19,860 nt of DNA from S141-55 sp964422065 (lineage in GTDB: Bacteria; Hydrothermota; Hydrothermia; WGAB01), in assembly GCA_964422065.1 (NCBI GenBank), contig CAYQZW010000018.1:1-19860 (forward strand), written 5' to 3'. Below, one piece after another: positions 14,605-19,860 of the stretch; the first letter of the stretch is position 1; each line of letters starts with the position of its first letter. Made by a program: the position numbers and the translations under genes. The notes beneath the pieces are model-generated. The model was not told the DNA's origin. It saw nothing but the letters and a program-made list of their open reading frames with translations, and did no database searches.

Positions 14605-15156
14605 ATGGACCGGAAACAGGCGTTGGAACTGATCGATCGGTACATCCAGACCCCCAACTTGAAAAAGCACATCCTTGCGGTGGGGGCATGTATGCGGCAC
14701 CTGGCGACCAAGTTTGGGGGTGATCCAGACCGCTGGGAACTCGCCGGCCTGCTCCACGATCTGGACTACGACCTGACCAAAGACGCCCCTGACCGGCATA
14801 CCTGGGTGACCAAAGAAATCCTGGAAAACGAACACGACTTCCACGATCCCGAGATCCTCAATGCGATTCTGGCACATGCCGAGAAAAAGCCACCGGAGAC
14901 CGTCCTGGAAAAGGTCCTTTACGCGGTAGATCCGACCACGGGGTTCATCGTGGCCTGTGCGTTGATGCATCCGGAAAAGAAACTCGCTGCCCTGGACCTC
15001 GGCTTCATGAAACGGCGGTTCAAAGAAAAACGGTTCGCTGCAGGCGCGAACCGCGAGCAGATCCGAGCCATTGAGGGCGTGGGGATGTCCCTGGATGACT
15101 TCCTGACCTTGTGCCTGGAGGCCATGCAGGGGATCGCCAAAGACCTGGGACTGTGA
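14605..15156 (+). CDS. HD-domain (HDIG-type) phosphohydrolase-like protein
   Basis: The 183-aa product belongs to the HD superfamily of metal-dependent phosphohydrolases. Candidate metal ligands are H22 (LKKHILAV), H51-D52 in the GLLHDLDYD motif, H91 (ILAHAEK) and D109 (AVDPTTG). The substrate cannot be predicted. ATG 14605 is preferred over the in-frame TTG at 14599, because the TATAAT at 14592-14597 would place the transcript start next to the ATG. The stop codon overlaps the start of the next gene, so these two probably form a small operon. Confidence 0.85.
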   Translation: MDRKQALELIDRYIQTPNLKKHILAVGACMRHLATKFGGDPDRWELAGLLHDLDYDLTKDAPDRHTWVTKEILENEHDFHDPEILNAILAHAEKKPPETVLEKVLYAVDPTTGFIVACALMHPEKKLAALDLGFMKRRFKEKRFAAGANREQIRAIEGVGMSLDDFLTLCLEAMQGIAKDLGL

Positions 15157-15419
15157 GCGTGCGTTGGGTGACCGTGAAAATTGTCTACGGCCTGCCTGAA
15201 GCCCATATCGTCAAAGGGGTCTTGGAATCCGACGGGATCCCGGTGCGGCTGGAATACGAGGCCGTGGGCAAGATCTATTCCTTCACGGTGGACGGATTGG
15301 CACGGGTCTATATCCAGGTGCCCGAAGACACTGTAGAAGAGGCCCTGGAACGGCTCCGTGAGGCTCAGGAACTCGGGGAAGAAGAACGGGAGGGGATCGA
15401 CTGGGGGTCGGAGCCTTAG
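15153..15419 (+). CDS. DUF2007-like small protein
   Basis: This is an 88-aa protein of unknown role. It resembles the DUF2007 (putative signal-transducing) family: VKIVYGLPEAHIVKGVL then SDGIPVRLEYEA, and a closing VYIQVPEDTVEEALERLREA, in a beta-alpha-beta ferredoxin-like layout. A Glu-rich tail ends it. I chose GTG 15153, whose GTGA overlaps the stop of the HD gene; GTG 15159 and GTG 15168 are also in frame. It ends tail-to-tail with ribF, sharing TTAG at 15416-15419. Confidence 0.65.
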   Translation: MSVRWVTVKIVYGLPEAHIVKGVLESDGIPVRLEYEAVGKIYSFTVDGLARVYIQVPEDTVEEALERLREAQELGEEEREGIDWGSEP

Positions 15420-16360
15420 TCTCCCTCGGCGAGCCCGCGTTCGGCCATCTCCTGGACGGCCAAAAGGTCCTGCTGGATCTGCGCCTTCAAGGCGTCCAGC
15501 GACTCAAAGCGCTGTTCATGCCGGAGAAACCTGAGGAACTCCACCTCCAGGGTCTCGTTGTACAGGCTCTGATGGTCAAAGTTGAGGAGATGGACCTCCA
15601 ACCGACGGGGTTGGTTGGGGCCGGTTGTAGGGGCCACCCCGAGGTTGGCGGCGCCCCAATACGGATGGTTCTGCCAACGGACCCGGACCGCATAGACGCC
15701 GTCTGCGGGCAGGAGTTTCTCCGGAGGCACATCCAGATTGGCGGTCGGGAACCCGAGTCGTTTCCCGAGGTCACGACCTCGGACCACCTTACCGCGGACC
15801 GTATAGGGCCGGCCTAAGAGGGCGGCGGCGTCCGTGACTTGCCCTGCCTTCAGCAGCCGGCGGATGTTGGAGGAGGAGGCGGGGATGCCCTTATGGGTCC
15901 ACGGCGGGATCAGGGTCAAGCCGAACCCCAGGGTCTCCACGCGCTCGGCCAGGAACGCCGGGCTCCCCTCGCGTCCTTTGCCAAACCTGTGGTTGTACCC
16001 CAGGACAATCCAACGGCTCCTCAATTCCCGGAGGAGGTAGTGTTCCAGGAACTCGGCCGCCGGCGTATTCCGGATCCGATCGTCAAAGGCCAGGAGCACC
16101 ACCTCATCCACCCCTGCGGTCTCCAAGAGTTCCAGTTTCTCATCCACGGTCGTGAGGAGTTCCGGGGGCCGGTTTTCAATCCGGAACTTCGGGGGAACTT
16201 CAAAGGTGACGACCAGTGTCGGCAACTGGAGTTCCTCTTTGAGGCGGGCCATCTCCTGGAGAATCCGTTGATGGCCCTTGTGGACCCCATCGAAGCCTCC
16301 TACGGTCGTGATATGTCCCTCGTGTCGACAAGGGTGTGCGAACGTCCGGTAGACCTTCAT
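15416..16360 (-). CDS. ribF: Bifunctional riboflavin kinase/FAD synthetase RibF
   Basis: RibF phosphorylates riboflavin to FMN and adenylates FMN to FAD. The N-terminal nucleotidyltransferase domain shows GGFDGVHKGH (21-30) with its HxGH site, YNHRFGKGREG (122-132) and SSSNIRR (162-168). The C-terminal riboflavin kinase domain shows GKVVRGRDLGKRLGFPTANL (190-209) and the Glu in EVHLLNFD (255-262). The 314-aa length is typical. The ATG at 16360-16358 overlaps the truB stop as ATGA, and I see no ribosome site, so translation probably depends on truB. A longer reading from 16399 is unlikely. rbfA-truB-ribF is a widely conserved cluster. Confidence 0.95.
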   Translation of the reverse strand: MKVYRTFAHPCRHEGHITTVGGFDGVHKGHQRILQEMARLKEELQLPTLVVTFEVPPKFRIENRPPELLTTVDEKLELLETAGVDEVVLLAFDDRIRNTPAAEFLEHYLLRELRSRWIVLGYNHRFGKGREGSPAFLAERVETLGFGLTLIPPWTHKGIPASSSNIRRLLKAGQVTDAAALLGRPYTVRGKVVRGRDLGKRLGFPTANLDVPPEKLLPADGVYAVRVRWQNHPYWGAANLGVAPTTGPNQPRRLEVHLLNFDHQSLYNETLEVEFLRFLRHEQRFESLDALKAQIQQDLLAVQEMAERGLAEGD

Positions 16361-17232
16361 GAGGGTGGCAGCAGGCGTTTGGGGTACAGGCCCTCCCACT
16401 TCATCACCCCCACCCCAATGAACCGCTCCTGCTCATCGTAAACGCGAACCAGTTGAAACGATCGGATATAGCCGGTTTTCCGGAGGATCCCGGAAGAACT
16501 CACCCGGTTGCCGTTCCGGAAGTGTTTCACCGCAATATCCCGGAGGTAGACCTGGGGGAGGTGGGAGAGGGCGACATCTGCGGGAATGAGGTGTTTTGCG
16601 AGGTCTGGCCCGAGTTCCACCGCGTCTTCCAGCCGGAAGTGGCCGATCCGGGTGCGGACCAGAGACTTGACGACGCCGTAGGTCCCGAGCCGTTGGCCGA
16701 TGTCCCGCGCCAGGGACCGGACATAGGTCCCCTTGGAGGCATAAACCCGAATCTTTAGGGTCTCTTCCCCCAGTTCCAGAAGGTCAATGGCGTACACGGT
16801 CACGCGTTTCGGCTTCGCCTGGACCAGGACCCCATCCCGTGCGAGTTCGTACAGGCGTTTCCCTTCAATCTTGATGGCGGAAAACGACGGGGGAACTTGA
16901 TCGATCTCGCCCACAAAGTATCGGAGCACCTGTTCCACCTTCTCTTTGTCTAAGGGGGGAACGGGTTTGCGATCGAGGATTTCACCGGCCATATCCAGGG
17001 TATCGGTCAGGATGCCCAACTGGATCTCGGCCACATATTCCTTGGGCAAATCCATGATGAACTGCAGGAACCGGGTTGCGGTGCCGACCCCGAGCACGAG
17101 CACGCCGGTCGCCTCCGGGTCCAGGTTCCCGGCATGTCCGATCTTTTTGATTTTTAAGATCTTTTTGGCCTGGCGGACGACGTCATAGGAAGTCATGCCC
17201 GCCGGCTTATGAATGTTCAGAAAGCCATCCAC
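16357..17232 (-). CDS. truB: tRNA pseudouridine(55) synthase TruB
   Basis: TruB isomerises U55 in the T-loop of tRNAs. The conserved N-terminal HKPAGMTS (8-15) and the catalytic GHAGNLDPEATGVL (32-45, Asp38) are present. They are followed by KEYVAEIQLG and, near the middle, the KRVTVYAIDLLEL and SKGTYVRSLARDIG motifs. A C-terminal region of PUA type completes 291 aa. Translation starts at GTG (17232-17230), 6 nt after GGAGGA on the minus strand, and overlaps the rbfA 3' end by 16 nt. Confidence 0.95.
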   Translation of the reverse strand: MDGFLNIHKPAGMTSYDVVRQAKKILKIKKIGHAGNLDPEATGVLVLGVGTATRFLQFIMDLPKEYVAEIQLGILTDTLDMAGEILDRKPVPPLDKEKVEQVLRYFVGEIDQVPPSFSAIKIEGKRLYELARDGVLVQAKPKRVTVYAIDLLELGEETLKIRVYASKGTYVRSLARDIGQRLGTYGVVKSLVRTRIGHFRLEDAVELGPDLAKHLIPADVALSHLPQVYLRDIAVKHFRNGNRVSSSGILRKTGYIRSFQLVRVYDEQERFIGVGVMKWEGLYPKRLLPPS

Positions 17233-17528
17233 GGTTTGTCCTCCTCAGCCAAGATTTGGAAACGGAGTTCTGGAACCGCGCGGATCTCCAGGCGTTTGGC
17301 CAGTTCGCCTCGGAGAAAGCCCTTGGCGCGGTCCAGTGCCTTCCGGGCCTCTTCCTCGTCGCCCCCCATCAGGGTCAGCAGGATATGGGCGACCTTGAGG
17401 TCTGCGCTCAGGTCAACGCGCATCACGGTGATCTCTTGAAGCCTGGGGTCGTGGACCCGGTCCCGGAAGATTTCGGACAGGGCCCGCCGGACCTCCTGGC
17501 CTAACCGCAATGCGCGACGTTCGTGCAT
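17217..17528 (-). CDS. rbfA: 30S ribosome-binding factor RbfA
   Basis: RbfA helps 16S rRNA 5'-end processing and late 30S assembly. The KH-type fold is supported by RALRLGQEVRRALSEIF, DPRLQEITVMRVDLSADLKVA and a closing VPELRFQIL. I chose the ATG at 17528-17526 because GGAGG lies 8 nt upstream; an in-frame GTG at 17543 would overlap that site. The product is 103 aa, at the short end for the family. In many bacteria rbfA follows infB; here polX lies upstream instead, 37 nt away. Confidence 0.92.
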   Translation of the reverse strand: MHERRALRLGQEVRRALSEIFRDRVHDPRLQEITVMRVDLSADLKVAHILLTLMGGDEEEARKALDRAKGFLRGELAKRLEIRAVPELRFQILAEEDKPWMAF

Positions 17529-17553
17529 GCCTGGTGCCTCCACGGGGGATTAA

Positions 17554-17559
17554 ATGATA
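17554..17559 (-). promoter_or_regulatory. Possible internal -10 box for rbfA
   Basis: On the minus strand TATCAT lies in the 37-nt gap between the polX stop and the rbfA start, 25 nt before the ATG. A TTCGGC 18 nt upstream is a poor -35. It may give rbfA-truB-ribF extra transcription beyond read-through from polX. Confidence 0.3.
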
Positions 17560-17565
17560 CAGGCT

Positions 17566-19317
17566 TCAGTCCAGGACGCCGAATTTCCGGCGTTTCGCTT
17601 TCAGGGCCTCCCGCAACTGGGACAAGGGTAACGTGTTGACGACATCCTGGGGCTCCAGCCAGGCACGGCGGGCCACCCCGATCCCCAGGCGAACCAGCCA
17701 GAGTTGGCCCATCTGGTGGGCGTCGGTCCCGATCACGATCTTCACCCCAAGTTCCTTGGCGCGGCGGGTGTGGACATCATTGAGATCCAGCCGTTCGTAA
17801 TACGCATTGATTTCCAGGAATGTGCCCGTTTCAGCGGCCTTTCTCAGGATCGCCTCCATATCCACCCGATAGCCCTCCCGGGTGCTGATCAAGCGGCCCG
17901 TTGGATGCCCAATCGCATGGACGAAGGGGTTTTCCATGGCCTTCAGGATCCGCTCGGTCGCATCTTCGTTGCGCCGCCACTGGTGGATGGATGCACAGAC
18001 ATAGTCCAGTTCCGCCAGCACCTCGTCCGGATAGTCCAGGGTACCGTCGGGCAGGATATCCACCTCGGTTCCCTTGAGCAGGGTAAAGCCCTCCAGTCTC
18101 TTGTTCAGTTCATCAATCTCCTGGTTTTTCTTTCGGAGTCTCTCCAGATCCAATCCCCGGGCGTATTTCGCGCCCTGGGAGTGATCACAGACCGCGATGT
18201 ACTCATAGCCCTGCTGGATGCCGTATTTTGCGATCTCTTCGAGGCTCGCGGAGCCATCGGAATACCGGGAGTGGACATGGAGATCGCCCTTGAGGTCGTC
18301 ATAGCCAATCAAGTTCGGCAGCCGACCTTCCAGGGCCGCCTCGATCTCCCCCATATCTTCCCGGAGTTCGGGCGGGATCCAGACCAGTCCAACGGCCTGA
18401 TAGACCTCTTCTTCGTCCTTGCCAGCGATTTTCTGGTCGCCCCGGAACACCCCGTATTCCGACACCTTTAAGCCCTTCGCCCGGGCCAGGCCCCGCATGT
18501 GGACGTTATGGGCCTTGGAGCCTGTGAAGTACTGAAGTGCGGCTCCGTAAGAATCCGGCGGCACCACCCGGAGATCGACCTGATAGCGGTCCTGGAAGAT
18601 GGCCGAGCCCTTGGTATCGCCGGCCGCCAGGATCTGCGTGACATCCGGCAAATGCACAAAGGCGTGGATGATCTCTTTGCCTTTGCCGGGCTCAGCAGAG
18701 ACCAGGATGTCAATGTCACCAATGGTCTCCTTCATCCGACGGAACGAGCCACACGGCGAGATGGCCAACACATCCGGATGGTCCTTCAATGCGTCCACAA
18801 TCCCTTGAACCAGCGGGTAGGCGAGGCCCAAGGGGATCCGCTCTGCCATCTTCTCAAAGAGTTCCAGTCCTCGTTTGATGTTTTCGATCTTCTTTTTGCC
18901 CATGCCGGGGAGTTTCTCCAGGGAGCCGTCCTCCAGGACGCGCTTGAAATCCTCCTTCGTCTTGACCCCCAACTGGTCGTAGGCCAGTTTCAAGGTCTTG
19001 GGCCCGATCCCCTGAACTTCCATGAGGTCCAGAAGGTCGCCGGGGACCTTGGCCATGACCTCCTCATATTTCTCGATCCGGCCGGTCTCCAGGTACTGTA
19101 CGATCTTCTTGGCGATCCCTTCGCCGATTCCGGGGATCTTCCGTAGGGCGTCCACCCCACCCGCGCGATAGATCTCCTCAATGTCCTCGGGCAAATCGGC
19201 CAGGACCCGAGCGGCCTTCCGATACGCAATGACTTTAAAGGGGATCTCTCCGAGAAACTCTAAGGCATCTGCAAGCCGTTCCAGGCGTGCTGCAATCTCC
19301 TGATTCTTCTTCCCCAT
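17566..19317 (-). CDS. polX: DNA polymerase/3'-5' exonuclease PolX
   Basis: Bacterial PolX fills short gaps in base-excision repair and has a 3'-5' exonuclease from its PHP domain. Helix-hairpin-helix motifs are visible near 61-70 (IPGIGEGIAK), 101-110 and 136-145. The polymerase active site is GSFRRMKETIGDIDIL (190-205) with D201 and D203, and D248 in QVDLR. The PHP domain begins at 345 with DLHVHSRYSDG, followed by CDHSQGAKYARG (377-388) and a C-terminal GTDAH motif. The 583-aa length is full. The ATG at 19317-19315 follows a TATAAT by 6 nt with no ribosome site. An upstream in-frame extension to 19374 would run through the promoter and is rejected. Confidence 0.96.
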   Translation of the reverse strand: MGKKNQEIAARLERLADALEFLGEIPFKVIAYRKAARVLADLPEDIEEIYRAGGVDALRKIPGIGEGIAKKIVQYLETGRIEKYEEVMAKVPGDLLDLMEVQGIGPKTLKLAYDQLGVKTKEDFKRVLEDGSLEKLPGMGKKKIENIKRGLELFEKMAERIPLGLAYPLVQGIVDALKDHPDVLAISPCGSFRRMKETIGDIDILVSAEPGKGKEIIHAFVHLPDVTQILAAGDTKGSAIFQDRYQVDLRVVPPDSYGAALQYFTGSKAHNVHMRGLARAKGLKVSEYGVFRGDQKIAGKDEEEVYQAVGLVWIPPELREDMGEIEAALEGRLPNLIGYDDLKGDLHVHSRYSDGSASLEEIAKYGIQQGYEYIAVCDHSQGAKYARGLDLERLRKKNQEIDELNKRLEGFTLLKGTEVDILPDGTLDYPDEVLAELDYVCASIHQWRRNEDATERILKAMENPFVHAIGHPTGRLISTREGYRVDMEAILRKAAETGTFLEINAYYERLDLNDVHTRRAKELGVKIVIGTDAHQMGQLWLVRLGIGVARRAWLEPQDVVNTLPLSQLREALKAKRRKFGVLD

Positions 19318-19323
19318 ACCCAA

Positions 19324-19329
19324 ATTATA
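19324..19329 (-). promoter_or_regulatory. -10 box of polX, leaderless spacing
   Basis: On the minus strand a perfect TATAAT is followed by TTGGGT and then the polX ATG. This places the expected transcript start at the start codon. The arrangement matches that at 14592-14605. No convincing -35 is present; the best candidate, TTCTCT at 17 nt, is poor. Confidence 0.6.
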
Positions 19330-19646
19330 GCACAGTCCCCCAAAAGAGAGAATCGTCGCTCCTCCCGCACACACGCCTCTTATCCCAACATCGCAACCGG
19401 GCTGGAGTGATTTCGTTTTGCCCTACCCCCTTCCCAAACTCCTCTGGGGGAATTTGGAGAATGAGGCCGGGGACCCAAGGCGGGGAGTCCAGTTTACCTT
19501 GTCCTCTGTAAAAATGCACGCCCCTTCTGGCCACATGCTTCTTGGAGACGGGTGGTGACTGGACCTGCCTTCCGGACCGTGTAGCGTATACTTCTGGGGA
19601 TATGCGGATGGTGGGATTGTAAGAAGCAAGGAGGTAGCGTCCCTCG
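19330..19646. other. Divergent intergenic region, no gene seen
   Basis: This stretch separates polX from a divergent plus-strand gene. It holds the polX upstream region and an imperfect hairpin: CCAAACTCC around 19434-19442 with GGGGAATTTGG around 19446-19456. A -10-like TATACT lies at 19587-19592, and a 6-codon reading frame at 19602-19622 falls between that box and the downstream gene. Open frames across the rest lack the codon habit of neighbouring genes. No tRNA or known structured RNA was recognised. Confidence 0.4.
19587..19592 (+). promoter_or_regulatory. Possible -10 box of the right-edge gene
   Basis: TATACT lies 54 nt before the ATG of the partial gene and 9 nt before a short ATG frame at 19602 (Met-Arg-Met-Val-Gly-Leu-stop). 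No recognisable -35 was found. The gene's ribosome site AAGGAGGT is at 19628-19635. Confidence 0.4.
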
Positions 19647-19860
19647 ATGTTGAACATAGAGATTTCTCCGCACCCCATCCACCGAGTTGGGCTCTGGGTC
19701 CCGGTTTCGAAGAGCCGGTTAGAACGGGATGCCGTGGAAATCTATGGGGGGACCGGCGTATTCCGCGGGGAGTGCCCGTTCGAAGGACTCATCCTTACGG
19801 CAGACCTCCAAGGCATGGTTCTTAGAGACCTCAAAACCGGGGGATGGATCACGGATGCCT
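19647..19860 (+). CDS. Unrecognised protein, 5' end only
   Basis: An open frame starts at ATG 19647 and runs off the window, giving 71 residues. It begins MLNIEISPHPIHRVGLW and includes GGTGVFRGECPFEG and LILTADLQGMVLRDLKTGG. AAGGAGGT (19628-19635) lies 11 nt upstream, a little far but strong. Codon use resembles the neighbouring genes. I do not recognise the family; TADLQG is loosely like the first motif of metallophosphoesterases but lacks the expected His, so I make no functional call. Confidence 0.6.
   Translation, partial: MLNIEISPHPIHRVGLWVPVSKSRLERDAVEIYGGTGVFRGECPFEGLILTADLQGMVLRDLKTGGWITDA

Noticed and set aside
15839..16441. 200-codon plus-strand frame opposite ribF
   Set aside because: Antisense to a clear RibF, with no family features or ribosome site.
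17704..18471. 255-codon plus-strand frame opposite polX
   Set aside because: Entirely antisense to the PHP domain of PolX; its hydrophobic-looking product reflects the complementary codons.
19325..19678. 117-codon minus-strand frame upstream of polX
   Set aside because: It crosses the polX promoter and the ribosome site of the divergent gene, has no ribosome site of its own, and does not show the codon habit of neighbouring genes.

Overview
The window is ordinary bacterial chromosome from a GC-rich Gram-negative organism (two-membrane envelope inferred from a TonB-receptor-type beta-barrel and a lipoprotein). Coding density is very high, most genes touch or overlap, and CGG is heavily used for Arg. 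The mix of a TonB-type receptor with a carboxypeptidase-regulatory domain, a hydroxylamine-oxidoreductase-like octaheme cytochrome, HprK, PolX with a PHP domain and an endonuclease-type MutL does not fit a well-known model genus. An uncultivated, possibly thermophilic lineage is my guess, but I cannot place it from sequence alone. No rRNA, tRNA, CRISPR array or intact transposase was seen.

Layout. (1) Bases 1-129 hold two degenerate 16-bp direct repeats that look like an insertion-sequence end, then a purine tract with four G-runs. (2) 130-6828, plus strand: tilS, hpt, ftsH, a TonB-dependent-receptor-like protein and a small lipoprotein, in a tight, mostly overlapping run. (3) 6829-8378: an octaheme cytochrome c with its own consensus promoter, a structured 5' leader and a very strong intrinsic terminator, so it is a single-gene unit. 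(4) 8424-14584: slipin, yifB/comM, a VanZ-PgpA fusion, hpf, hprK and mutL, apparently one operon from a promoter just after that terminator. (5) 14592-15419: an HD-domain protein and a DUF2007-like protein, with a -10 box placed for leaderless transcription. (6) 15416-19329, minus strand: polX, rbfA, truB and ribF, convergent with block 5 with a 4-nt overlap of stop codons, and again starting from a leaderless-type promoter. (7) 19330-19860: a 329-nt divergent intergenic region (counting from the polX start) and the 5' end of an unrecognised plus-strand gene that runs off the window.

Most genes are housekeeping: tRNA modification (TilS, TruB), ribosome maturation, flavin and hibernation factors (RbfA, RibF, HPF), purine salvage (Hpt), membrane proteolysis (FtsH), DNA repair (MutL, PolX), phospholipid synthesis (PgpA) and phospho-signalling (HprK). 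The accessory part is the receptor/lipoprotein pair and the HAO-like cytochrome.

The observations most worth checking are the recurrent leaderless promoter pattern (TATAAT-type box 6-7 nt before ATG at tilS, the HD gene and polX), the short two-helix or pseudoknot element over the cytochrome gene's ribosome-binding site, the VanZ-PgpA fusion, the compact HAO-like cytochrome standing alone, and three gene overlaps of exactly 23 nt. I found no clear evidence of a wholly new multi-gene system.
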